This document shows positions 55,191 through 64,000 of a DNA stretch of 64,000 nt, piece by piece. Position 1 is the first letter of the stretch, and every line of letters begins with the position of its first letter. Position numbers and translations under genes: made by a program. Below the pieces are notes generated by a model. It did no database searches. It saw nothing but the letters and a program-made list of their open reading frames with translations, and was not told the origin of the DNA. Source of the DNA: Larix kaempferi (lineage: Eukaryota > Streptophyta > Pinopsida > Pinales > Pinaceae); assembly GCA_027924585.1 (NCBI GenBank), contig BSBM01000712.1, positions 3,420,001-3,484,000 of the forward strand, in the 5' to 3' direction.

Positions 55191-55935
55191 ATGTTCCACT
55201 CCCATAGTAACCGTGTTTGTATCTATTCGATTCAGATTGAATTAATAAGCAATTCTTCCTTTGCAGCTATTGATTTAATGGCACATACAAAAACACGGTT
55301 TCCTTCACACCCGTCAAATATGCAATTTGGTTGCTTAATTGTAGACCCTGGTTGTGTACTATTTATAAACCCTGCAATATTCCCTGTATCTTTTGGCCTT
55401 TTGTCAATGTACAATGTTGCTCCTTTATTTTGATCCTTGTATTTCAACTGTAAATAATTTGCTGACAATCCATATCTGCGCATAATTTGTTTATATTGGA
55501 CCAGTCACATCCAATATTTGTATTTGTAACAGGGTCCAACATGCTCCATCAATTTAGTACATATGCTGTAACCGACCTTTATGCCATCCATGCAAAACAA
55601 CCCCAAACCATGTAATGAGATGGTGCAATTTGATATATCCTCTTGTTCACACAAAAAAATGTGTTTAGTTTATGAAGATCCTTGGGTACCCATTGTTTCA
55701 CTGGATGTTTGTACCCCAAGGGCATCTCAATGTCGCTTATTGTCTCATCATCATAGGAACATGACCCCCCTTCAGCGAGAAAAATTTCCACATGTTTATG
55801 GAATTTTATTTTGACCTTTTGACATCTAGTTCACATAACTCTTGTAGACCTACTGGATGTCTCACTTTCCTCTAGTCTTCCTAAAATTCCCTCACTCGAG
55901 GAAGACAGATCTGACAAATAGTTTTTTGGTTCTAC
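55191..55935 (-). pseudogene. Degenerate SET-domain exon
   Basis: The acceptor GTGCAG|GTAGAA opens VEPKNYLSDLSSSSEGILGR. After an in-frame TGA it continues with FHKHVEIFLAEGGSCSYDDE, LGYKHPVKQWVPKDL and, past a one-base shift and another TGA, QIMRRYGLSANYLQLKYKDQ, NKGATLYIDKR, NIAGFINSTQPGSTIKQPNC, then NRVFVCAIKSIAAKEELLIN. NIxxFINS...PNC...VFVxAxxxIxxxEELLI is the C-terminal core of SET lysine methyltransferases. The usual RFINH is GFINS, and the catalytic Tyr of the final DY motif is lost (INSI). An active enzyme is not expected. Confidence 0.6.
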
Positions 55936-58890
55936 CTGCACCATGGGAAAAAAGTTCAAATAAGACCTTGTTGGGTATGCATAATTCACATTAGAAAATT
56001 ACAAGGAATTAAGGCATGCATTTTCCACTATCATCACACATAGTTTCCATGCCTCCCCCAAGCTTGAAAATGCATTTGTTAATTAGTAAGGGTATTTTCC
56101 TTTAATTGTCTTGCATGTTCAAAATTGGAAAAAATGACGCATGATGAATCTCAGATTGTAGCAAATTGGGATTATGGAGGCATATCTGAAAGGGGTGTCT
56201 AAAACCGTTGGCTTAGAATACCCACACAAATCCCTAGATAAAGTCTATGTGCCAAAATAAAGATTCCTAACTCCTAATTCAAGCCTAGGATTGAGAAGAA
56301 AGGTAATACTATCTACTAGAGGAACCCATAAAGTAAATGACTGAACCTCTACTTAAACACATTGATACAAATCTACTTTGGCAAACCAACGATGTCGAAA
56401 TATGAAATCTAGGGCCTTGTTTATCAAATTTACCAAATTGAAAATTGATGGATCATTGAACCAATGTGATCAATGAAAATTGTCATTAACCCACCTAAGT
56501 GAGTCACATAAACTACAAGAGGTTCAAAATACCAACAAGCAGTAAGTTCAAACATGTGTAGACTTAATATGATGATGTGATCTTCGTCCTACTTCCATAT
56601 GATATCCATGGCAGTGTCTTCATGTTTCATTTTGGGACATTTAAGTCGCATGCAAATGAATTTGAAGGGTTTATACCCAAGGTATTACATGAAATCCCCC
56701 CACCCCATTTTTAAAATGACCCCTTCACGAAGACGAGAGGCTATGTTGTCTTTCAAGTTTGATTCTATGTTTAGAACCCTCTATATGTGGATAATCTAGA
56801 CATATTCAAACCATAAGATCTCGTTTTTTATTCGTTTAATGAGAATGGTCAATTTATCATTGTTTGAGACCTTTTCATGGTTCATAAAATGAACAATGAT
56901 AGAGGAGTTTCCAATGACTCAAAGACACATGATGATCATGGGAGAAACTCAATATATGAGGAACTTCAATTGATGATGGAAGCTTAGACTTCTTAAATTT
57001 ATAGACATTTCTATTGATGATGGAAACTCACACTTTTTAAATTTATAGAAATTTTTCGTGTTTGGAATACCATTCCAAATCTACAAGCATATGTTTACTA
57101 GCCTAATATGCATGGATATATTTCAAATTTTATCATAGGTTGTGTTCTTTATAGCACTAGTAACCCAAATTTTATCATAGGTTTTGTTCTTTCGTAAATT
57201 TTTCAACTAGATTGACCTTCTCAAACAACTACTTTAATTCCATAATCTTCCAAGGGAATAAATCATGCATGTTTTCTTCAAATAGGAAACCTAAGCAGGC
57301 TTGGATTGTACATTCATACTCCTTAATCATCCCCAAATTTGACCTGTAGGTCCACATAACTAATATTCTCACCTCATGTTGAAGAAGGTTCAATGGGGAA
57401 GCTCTAGTCAACTTAATATTCCTATTAGTTTTCAAAGAATACACACATAAGACAAACCTCCTCTTGGTTTTGTAACATACTCTCGAGTTCATTCATATGT
57501 TTTACATTTTCTCTTAATACTCTAGCATATGTTTGGATATAGGAACACTTTAAAATAAAACTTACAACATATAAAATTACCCCAATCCATGTTTTCTTTT
57601 CCTCACATTTCAATGATGTTTTTGTAGTGATCAGTAAAAAAAATGATAAAAAAAAACCTATGTTAAATTCCATTTCAAAAGTGTTGAAACCTATTGAAGG
57701 AACATCATTACCTTCATATTCAACTACATCGACATAGATTTTAACAAAGGATTTCCAATAGAAATCAATCTTATAGCCGAAGACTACCATTTGGTCCCAA
57801 CATCTTGACTATGAATATGTATCATTCAAATGTAGGTCTTGGTTCGAAACAAGGCACATTACACCAAGAGCTCAAGGAGAGGAAACCCACCTAGTGGATG
57901 AGGCAACTAAATACCATTATCTAATTAGGAATAAACACCAAGTAGTCATATTTGATAACCAGGGCCCACCCTCTCCATGAAAGGATATAAAATGCCTTCC
58001 ATTACGACCTCACCCCAAGAGAGCCATGGGGAAAGGAATGCACCAAATCTAAAACAGGTAATTGATCATTGACAATTTAAGGCAGAAAAGGGGTTATACT
58101 TATGAAAAAAGGGGTGAGTAAGAGGAAAATATTTAGTCTCCACACATTAAGTCCCTTATGAAACAACCCAACCAAAACTCTCCCACTTCAAATCGATGTT
58201 GTAAATGCTCTAAACCTTAGTCATTTATGGTCATTTATAAAATTTAATTAATTTAACATAAATTAGAACCATTAGTGGTTGCATGGATTTCAATACAGTA
58301 GTACATATGATATGATGATTAAACCATATTTAGATTGCCAGGAGGATTATATACGATGTGTCTATCCTAGATTTCAATTGCACATTCTTCGCATACGTTT
58401 CATATAAACACATTACATATTTGGTGGGTATATTTTACAACCATGACTACCTACTAATGTTTCCAATTCATGAGTTTCTTTGTCTTTTGGCTGCAGTGAT
58501 CCTAGGGTTGACAAATTTCTGTTGAAAAATGGATTTGTTAGAAAAACATGTACTAAAGTCTATTCTTTTCACAAGTGACATACCCACCTTACAGTTCAAG
58601 AATATCTCTTCTCTCCTATCAAAATCCATGTTAAGATCAACATTCCAAAAGTGGGGGACTTCACTCCATACATTGCATGGGACCCATCTCAAAGTTTCCA
58701 AAATTTTGAGTTTGATCCAGCCCAAAACTTGACTAACATCCGCTGACCAATGCACAATCTTAGTTCAATTCTTCGATGGACCCTTCAATCAACCCTCATG
58801 TTCATTGACTCATGTATTGTTCTAAAAGTATCAATCATATTAAATGTCTAATTGAATTTGATGACTCAATTCATGTTGAATGCATGCTAA
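55936..58890. other. Intergenic, no gene seen
   Basis: Short frames only, for example 57425-57790 and 58468-58755 on the minus strand, without recognisable motifs. Two small direct repeats occur at about 56963-57052 (ATTGATGATGGAA...TTAAATTTATAGA) and 57123-57200 (AATTTTATCATAGGTT). Confidence 0.5.
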
Positions 58891-58892
58891 TT

Positions 58893-60300
58893 CAATGGGG
58901 AGGGGACTGTAATACCCCTGATATGAACCCTATATTAGATGTGATCGGATGTTGTATGAATGTTTTGATGGGATTTGATCCTTGGGGTATAAGTATAATG
59001 AATCTATTATGTAAATTTACACCATGTATATATTCCTAGTTCAAATCTCAAGGATAAGGCCTAATTAGAGAATGGCTAGATTTGTTGAGGTGGTCATCAT
59101 GTTTGTGATGTTTTCATATTTTCTAATGAGCATTTGGTTAGACTTGACCATGATACACTTTATATTATATTGAATACTATGTAAAATGGAAATATTAATA
59201 AAATAAACCACCAAATAGGTTTCAATGTGCAAAATGGGAGTATAAGCCTATGAGAGGGGAAAGACAAGGATTATAGAGATAGAGCCTTTATTCCCTAAGG
59301 TTTCTTAGCAAAGGTATTATATTACCACCTTTCTTTTCCAAATTTCCTCACATGTTCTCACCCAAGAAATATGTGGTCTCATGCAAGACTAAGGTATATC
59401 AATTTCAATTTCATGCATGGAAGCCTAAGATATATGAATTCTAATTTGATGAAAGCAAGTTTCCAACTATATTTTTCCTTCACATTCAATACATTTCTAA
59501 TTGAATTGTATGTGATATTTTTTGTTAAAACCTCAGAGAAATCGAAATGGAATCTATGATTGAACCTGTGAGTGAAATTGGGAAAGGGAAGTGGTTATGA
59601 TTCCTTGTGTGATTGATAAAATCTAATCAAAATTGAGCCCAAACTACCAATCCAAGAGCCCAGTTATCCAAAGTTGGTCCCAAACTACCAATTCAACAAC
59701 CCTAAGAGTAATAAAAAAAACATTTTTCCTTTACCCACAATGGGACATTAGAGGGGGGTGAGTTTCTTAAGGAACTATATAGTAGAGAAGAAAAATTATG
59801 GTCCTTGTGTCATGTATGGTTTTTGGGAAAGGAATTTTGGTTGACTGAAGGTTGGGTGTCTTCCTGCAGGGAAAATATATTGAGCGGGATTGTGGTAGCT
59901 TTCTAGATATAGAACCCAAGTTCGTGTCTTTTCCCTTTTGGTTTCATAGTCCTAGCTCGGGGTGGAAATCTGATGAGGTTTCCTATGGTTGGGAGGAAAT
60001 CACTTGTTTGCAACCAATTTGGTGGAAAAATTATTGGAAAAACTAAGTGTTTTCCTTATTTCCAAAATTAAAAATCTATGTTTGATACTCATGTTTTGAA
60101 TGCTTTAATTCTGTGAGCAAATCCATTTAATGGGTAATTTGCTTTATGATTTTATAGTATTGATGCTAGGAGATTATATGTATGTGATCCATGAATTTAT
60201 TTATTAAATCTATTCATGCATGTTTTAAAATACACATTATTTTACACGTTCATTTTTTTGTTTCCCTTGGTAAGTAAATACTGATGTTAATGATAAATCC
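58893..60300 (+). repeat. Diverged gypsy LTR (3' or solo), right end uncertain
   Basis: A purine run ATGGGGAGGGGAC leads into TGTAATACCCC at 58909-58910, the same junction style as at 1240-1262. Further in, ATATTCCTAGTTCAAATCTCAAGGATAAGGCCTAATTAGAGAATGG parallels, in pieces, the gypsy LTR at 1325-1375. I could not find the right end or a primer site, so 60300 is a guess. Confidence 0.4.
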
Positions 60301-60988
60301 AAGGAAAATTCTTGGATTTGGAAGAACCCTGATGGCCAAAGGATTCTAGGTGTGCACATAATTTTCATATTGATAGCCTTAGGTATTGTTTATGAGTTCA
60401 TTAATGTTGTGAATACTCTTTTAGAATAAGATTCAACTTTTTTTTTTTTCCATCAGCAAATACATGTATGATGATGTTGGATTTTTTGGTTTCATTGAGC
60501 AAGAATGCCCATTATCTCAAACCTTATATGTGTTGAATGCTAAGTCGATGCTTTAATCGATCTTCCATAAATTTAGTGCAAGGATTATTGCATATATCTC
60601 ATTACCTGAACTTATTTCTAAACAGCTAGGTAATGACCATTTTGTTAATGATTTTTTCCTGGCCATTCAATAGACTATTTTTTTGTGTTATATGTAGAGT
60701 CAATGCTCAATTCCAAGTTAGCGTACTGGTTAAAATTGGCTTGTTTTGAATCTCAACCCAAACACAAAATTGAAGAAGGAAAACCCTTTCACCAAATTTG
60801 AACCCCAAATGCAAAAATGAGAACCCTTTTACCAAACTCAAACCCCAAATGTAGAGATACAATTGTTTTGTTTTCTACCAATATGATGAAGGGTTGTACT
60901 TACTGATGTAATCTTGGGTCGCCGACAATGACAGTCTAGCTTCTTGTTCGGTCTCCTCCCTAGTGTGTCGTTTTTTCTATCGGTTCGG

Positions 60989-61135
60989 TCTTCTCCTTTG
61001 CGGGCCTCCTTTGCTGCAAAGTCAATATCCTTGGACAGATTCAGGCTGTGATGTCTTCTCCTTTGTTGTGGTGTATTCTCCTTTGGGCCTCCTTTTCTGC
61101 GGTGTCAATCTCCGTTGACAGGCTCAGGCTAGATG
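60989..61135. repeat. Direct duplication, about 85-bp period
   Basis: Two copies of (T)ATTCTCCTTTG(C)GGGCCTCC, then TGC, GTCAAT, CC, TTGACAG and TCAGGCT start at 60989 and 61074. The stretch is more GC-rich than its surroundings and has no open frame. Confidence 0.7.
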
Positions 61136-61229
61136 GCGATGGCTTCCACCTTGGACACAGGTTGCGAATGAGATAGGGTTCGTGAATGAGTTGATTGATG
61201 GGGGCGTGGAGCTCAATTTGATAATGTTT

Positions 61230-61370
61230 GTTTTATGTTGTTTTTAATTTATGTTTTTAAATATAATATAAATATTATATTTTTTTATTATTTTTTATTT
61301 TTTATAATTCAATATATTTTAATATTTTTTTATTATTACATTATACATTATATATTAATATTTTGTAGGG
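61230..61370. repeat. Low-complexity A/T tract
   Basis: Nearly pure A/T with runs of T and TATTAT; it could act as an AT-rich spacer. No frame worth reporting. Confidence 0.8.
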
Positions 61371-61439
61371 ATGGTTATCAAGGTCGTGACCATGATAAGG
61401 GAAGTAAAATAAGGTCCTTAGCCCCTAATTGAATCTTAT

Positions 61440-62080
61440 AGGTATCATGAGACATGAAAATTTCCTAAAAACATTACAAAACCCTCTATAAATGACCTTT
61501 GTCCATGAGTGGGATATGGGTACAATTAGAAGGTTTTGCACAAAAGTGATGGGTCTTGGGTCTTTGGCCCAAAGTGAAACTTCTAGGGAACTTGTCTCTA
61601 AAGTAGGCCTCAAACCACTAGATAAACCCAGATCATTTCCCTTTTTGTGGGATATGGGCATCAAGAGAATTCTATATATTGGACATGAGAGTTGGGACCT
61701 TAACCATTGTCAATGGAGGAAAATAAGAGTAGTAGGATCTAAATTACTCTTCTAGAGGATATAGTAATGAAACATTGAACCACTACACAAACCCTCTAGA
61801 TGGAATATTTGACCTTTGAATGAGTTAAGGGCTCCATTCGAAATTTTTAGAGACATGGATGGGTCTATATTGGACCTTTACCATGTACATTGGAGAAAAA
61901 AATTTGTCTTAGGACCTGAATGAGGCTTTTATGGCTCTTGGGCCCTGGAAAAATATTTGAACATTGGGCCCTTTAGAGAAGATATTTGATCTTTGATTGG
62001 GATATGGGTGCCATTAGGAAGTTTTATGTACCAAGAATGGGTCCTTGGGTCTTAACCATGGTAAGGAGAGGAAACACACT
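61440..62080. repeat. Degenerate tandem repeat, about 140-180 bp units
   Basis: Four units align around 61493, 61635, 61811 and 61988. Each has (T)GACCTTTG or its equivalent, (G)TGGGATATGGG, CATTAG(A)AAGTTTT, GATGGGTC, TTGG(A)(C)CTTAACCATG and a GGAGAGGAAA block. It looks like an old satellite or a repeat-rich part of an unknown element. Confidence 0.6.
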
Positions 62081-64000
62081 ATGGAATGATGTTGTTTTTA
62101 AAGTGGACAACCATTGTTGATTTTAGTCTTAAGAATCATAGCTCTTCTCTTAATTAAGTAAAACTTCTAATTTCAAATAAAATCCTCTAGTCAAATGGTA
62201 AAACAACCTTTTCAGAAGGAACTGAAAGCTTAACAATTTTTTACTTATAGATAACCATATTCTCAGTTCATAAAGAGTTATAAGTATGGTTTAAAATGGT
62301 ACCACTTTACTTACTTTTGTTTAAATCTGTGATATAAAAATAGTCATATGACCCTTGATATTTCCAATATGGAAGAAGTAGTTTTAGATACTTATCCTTA
62401 TCTAGTAATTGCACCCAACATACCTTAAAATCCATTAACAAACTAGTGATGAAAAGTAGGTATTATGGGTTATAATAGTGAGGGGATATAGGTGTAAAGG
62501 GTTATATGAAGTAGGGTTGTGTGGGTTAGTGTTGATAAGGATTATGAATTTTATAAGGTATATAGACATGTTTGAGATTAAATATTAAGGGTTGTAGGGG
62601 CTAGCTACTAGAACTTCTAAAGGATATAACAATTAGGGGTGATAAACATCAATGATTATATGGGTCATATGAGATTAGTTTCTAGGGGTTACTTGTCATC
62701 GAAGTTAGCATAGTTAAATAACTAGTGGTTATAGGGACTATGGTTTATATAGATTAGGAATAATGGATTAAGGTTTATAATTATCATAGTAAACAAGGGT
62801 TCAATGAAGGGTTATATAGGGGTCGTAAACTATATAGGTAACTACAATCATATAAGTAAGAAGAACCATGTTTTATGGCATCCACAATGATGAATGTTTC
62901 TATAGTGGTTGTTATAAAATTTTGGAAAACATAAAGAACATGATAGAAAATTTTCCCAGTAAGCTGTGAGAAGAAGTCTTCTTACCCATAAAATGAAAAC
63001 ACTCTATGAAGTGGTTTTGTTTTAAAGTGGAAAATCATTGTTTCTTTTAATTTGAAGAATAATAATTGAGTAAAACTATTGATTTGAAATTAAACCCTCT
63101 AGTAGAATGGTCAAACAAACCCTTTTATAAGAAATTAAAATATTCACAACTTTTGAATTAGAGAGAACCATATTATGAGTTCATAAATATGGTTGAAAGT
63201 GGTGAAACTTTACTTAATTTTGTTTAAATAGGAGATATACTATATCCATGTGAACACTATTAATTCCCACGCAGAAGTAGTTTTAGATCCTTATTCTGCT
63301 CATCTAGTAATTACACCTAGGAGTACACCTTAAATTTCGTTAACAAGCTAGTGATGAAAAGTATTGCAAGCTATTTGTATTTCTACCCTAGTCCTCTTTA
63401 TCATTCCCTACAATTCACCCTTTGATACCATTGATGGAAAGTGAAAAATGCTATGTGTTGATAGTGTGGCACTTATGCCTTGTGTGTTGATTATGAAAAA
63501 GTGAAATATGGGTGTGAGGAGCATTGCAGGAACTTGGTTTTCCCATTATCCTTTGGTTGCGGTGGATAGCTATTTCTTTAGTTTGTGACTCCATTTAGGA
63601 AATAACACCCACTCTCTTTAGTTTGTGACTCCATTTAGGAAATAACACCCACTCAGTTTAGCATATAATTAAAAAAGAATAATAATATCCTGGGGTAATA
63701 GTAGCTTGGTATTAAGGGTGATAGGGGTTATAAGGGTTAGATGTTATAAGCATTAAGGGTGATCACCTTTAAATATTTGGTGTTTATAAGGTTGAGTTTA
63801 ATTGGATAATAATGCTTATGATTTATAATAATAAGTAGTTATCAAAGTTATATGGGGTTATAAGATATAGGATTTAGGAATTATATGAGTTAGAGGTTAT
63901 ACAAGCTAAGGTTTATATGGGTTACATATTAAATAGATTAATTAGTGATAATGATTATGTGTTGTATGGTTTAATGGTGATAAGGATTACAAGTTTTATA
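62080..64000. repeat. Tandem duplication of about 900 bp with GGGTTATA-rich blocks
   Basis: The segment from about 62085 (GTTTTTAAAGTGGA) recurs from about 63007. Shared blocks in order include CCTCTAGT, AACCATATT, ACTTTACTTA, TTTTGTTTAAAT, GAAGTAGTTTTAGAT, CATCTAGTAATT and ACTAGTGATGAAAAGTA (62443 and 63347, 904 bp apart). Each is followed by a block rich in GGGTTATA and related words (62450-62900; 63690-64000). The second copy has an extra segment at about 63365-63690. It runs off the window. Confidence 0.7.
63575..63653. repeat. Exact 40-bp tandem duplication
   Basis: TCTTTAGTTTGTGACTCC followed by ATTTAGGAAATAACACCCAC occurs at 63575 and 63615 with no difference, so it is recent or conserved by conversion. 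Confidence 0.9.

Larger units (their letters stand above)
42845..55935 (-). pseudogene. Decayed multi-exon gene: SET-like exon, mini-exon array, En/Spm transposase-like exons
   Basis: Reading leftwards from 55935 there are exon-like blocks with GT-AG borders: 55935-55191 (degenerate SET domain), six units of about 60 nt (55086-54168), 54066-53840, 53740-53556 joined to 44435-44267, 44171-43832, 43728-43640, 43536-43402, 43308-43239, 43151-43080 and a last block near 42990-42845. Introns are short and AT-rich. The split exon is interrupted by the element 44436-53555 and its frame continues across the target duplication. Blocks downstream of the split resemble the plant Ptta/En/Spm transposase family. 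Whether the SET part and the transposase part were ever one transcript is inference; they may be two adjacent genes or a transposon that captured a SET exon. Stops and frameshifts mark it as dead. Confidence 0.5.

Noticed and set aside
55152-55433. Plus-strand frame of 93 codons
   Set aside because: It is antisense to the SET-like exon, which has recognisable motifs on the minus strand.
57425-57790. Minus-strand frame of 121 codons, partly hydrophobic
   Set aside because: AT-rich sequence with Phe, Ile and Lys bias, no recognisable motif and no neighbours.
58468-58755. Minus-strand frame of 95 codons
   Set aside because: No family resemblance, and it lies just upstream of an LTR edge on the other strand.
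62450-62900. Interstitial telomere repeat
   Set aside because: GGGTTATA words are irregular and no run of TTTAGGG or a close variant is present.
63415-63440. Possible primer site (minus strand TGGTATCAAAGG)
   Set aside because: No LTR end, partner LTR or polypurine tract goes with it; a 10-base match is expected by chance in 64 kb.

Overview
The window is repeat-dominated DNA from a land plant with a large genome. It is almost entirely LTR retrotransposons nested inside one another, plus one decayed intron-rich gene. A gymnosperm is my best guess, because of the chromovirus, Tat-like and gag remnants and the extent of old, decayed repeats. That guess is inference only. I see no intact single-copy housekeeping gene, rRNA, tRNA gene or CRISPR array.

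Left block, 1-25374, plus strand: an old Ty3/gypsy chromovirus array. The 3' end of one copy (1-1253) runs into an LTR that also serves as the 5' LTR of a second copy (18377-23952), followed by a last LTR (23953-25374). The shared LTR is split by a minus-strand Ty1/copia element (1630-17328). That element is itself split by a plus-strand, non-autonomous Tat-like element with 2.3 kb LTRs (4947-13800, target duplication TGGAC, tRNA-Asp primer site).

Middle block: a decayed gag fragment (25500-26150), a 56-bp tandem repeat (26383-26650), then a tandem LTR element on the minus strand (28040-39531). The tandem element reads LTR-body-LTR-body-LTR with an exact 4735-bp period and a perfect TCAAC target duplication. 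Its two apparently identical bodies carry one long unrecognised reading frame with two in-frame stops. The central LTR is a mosaic of the outer two, so the array arose by unequal recombination. A diverged duplication with a 540-bp offset follows (39745-40700).

Right block: a decayed multi-exon gene on the minus strand from about 55935 to 42845. It has a degenerate SET-domain exon, six tandem exon-like units of about 60 nt separated by GT-AG introns, a helical exon, and exons resembling plant Ptta/En/Spm transposase (Transposase_24-like). One exon is interrupted by a gag-only copia-type element (44436-53555). That element's gag is in turn interrupted at about codon 12 by a young, nearly intact minus-strand copia element (45452-51354; LTRs differ at 3 of 458 positions; gag-pol frame broken by two stops).

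From 55936 to 64000 I see no gene. There is an LTR edge related to the left gypsy family (58910), several local duplications, a degenerate tandem repeat of about 175 bp (61440-62080) and a tandem duplication of about 900 bp with GGGTTATA-rich blocks (62080-64000). Everything readable belongs to mobile elements, their controls (primer sites, polypurine tracts, TATA boxes) or the host-like pseudogene. Element boundaries are well supported by LTR ends and target duplications; exon calls are by eye.
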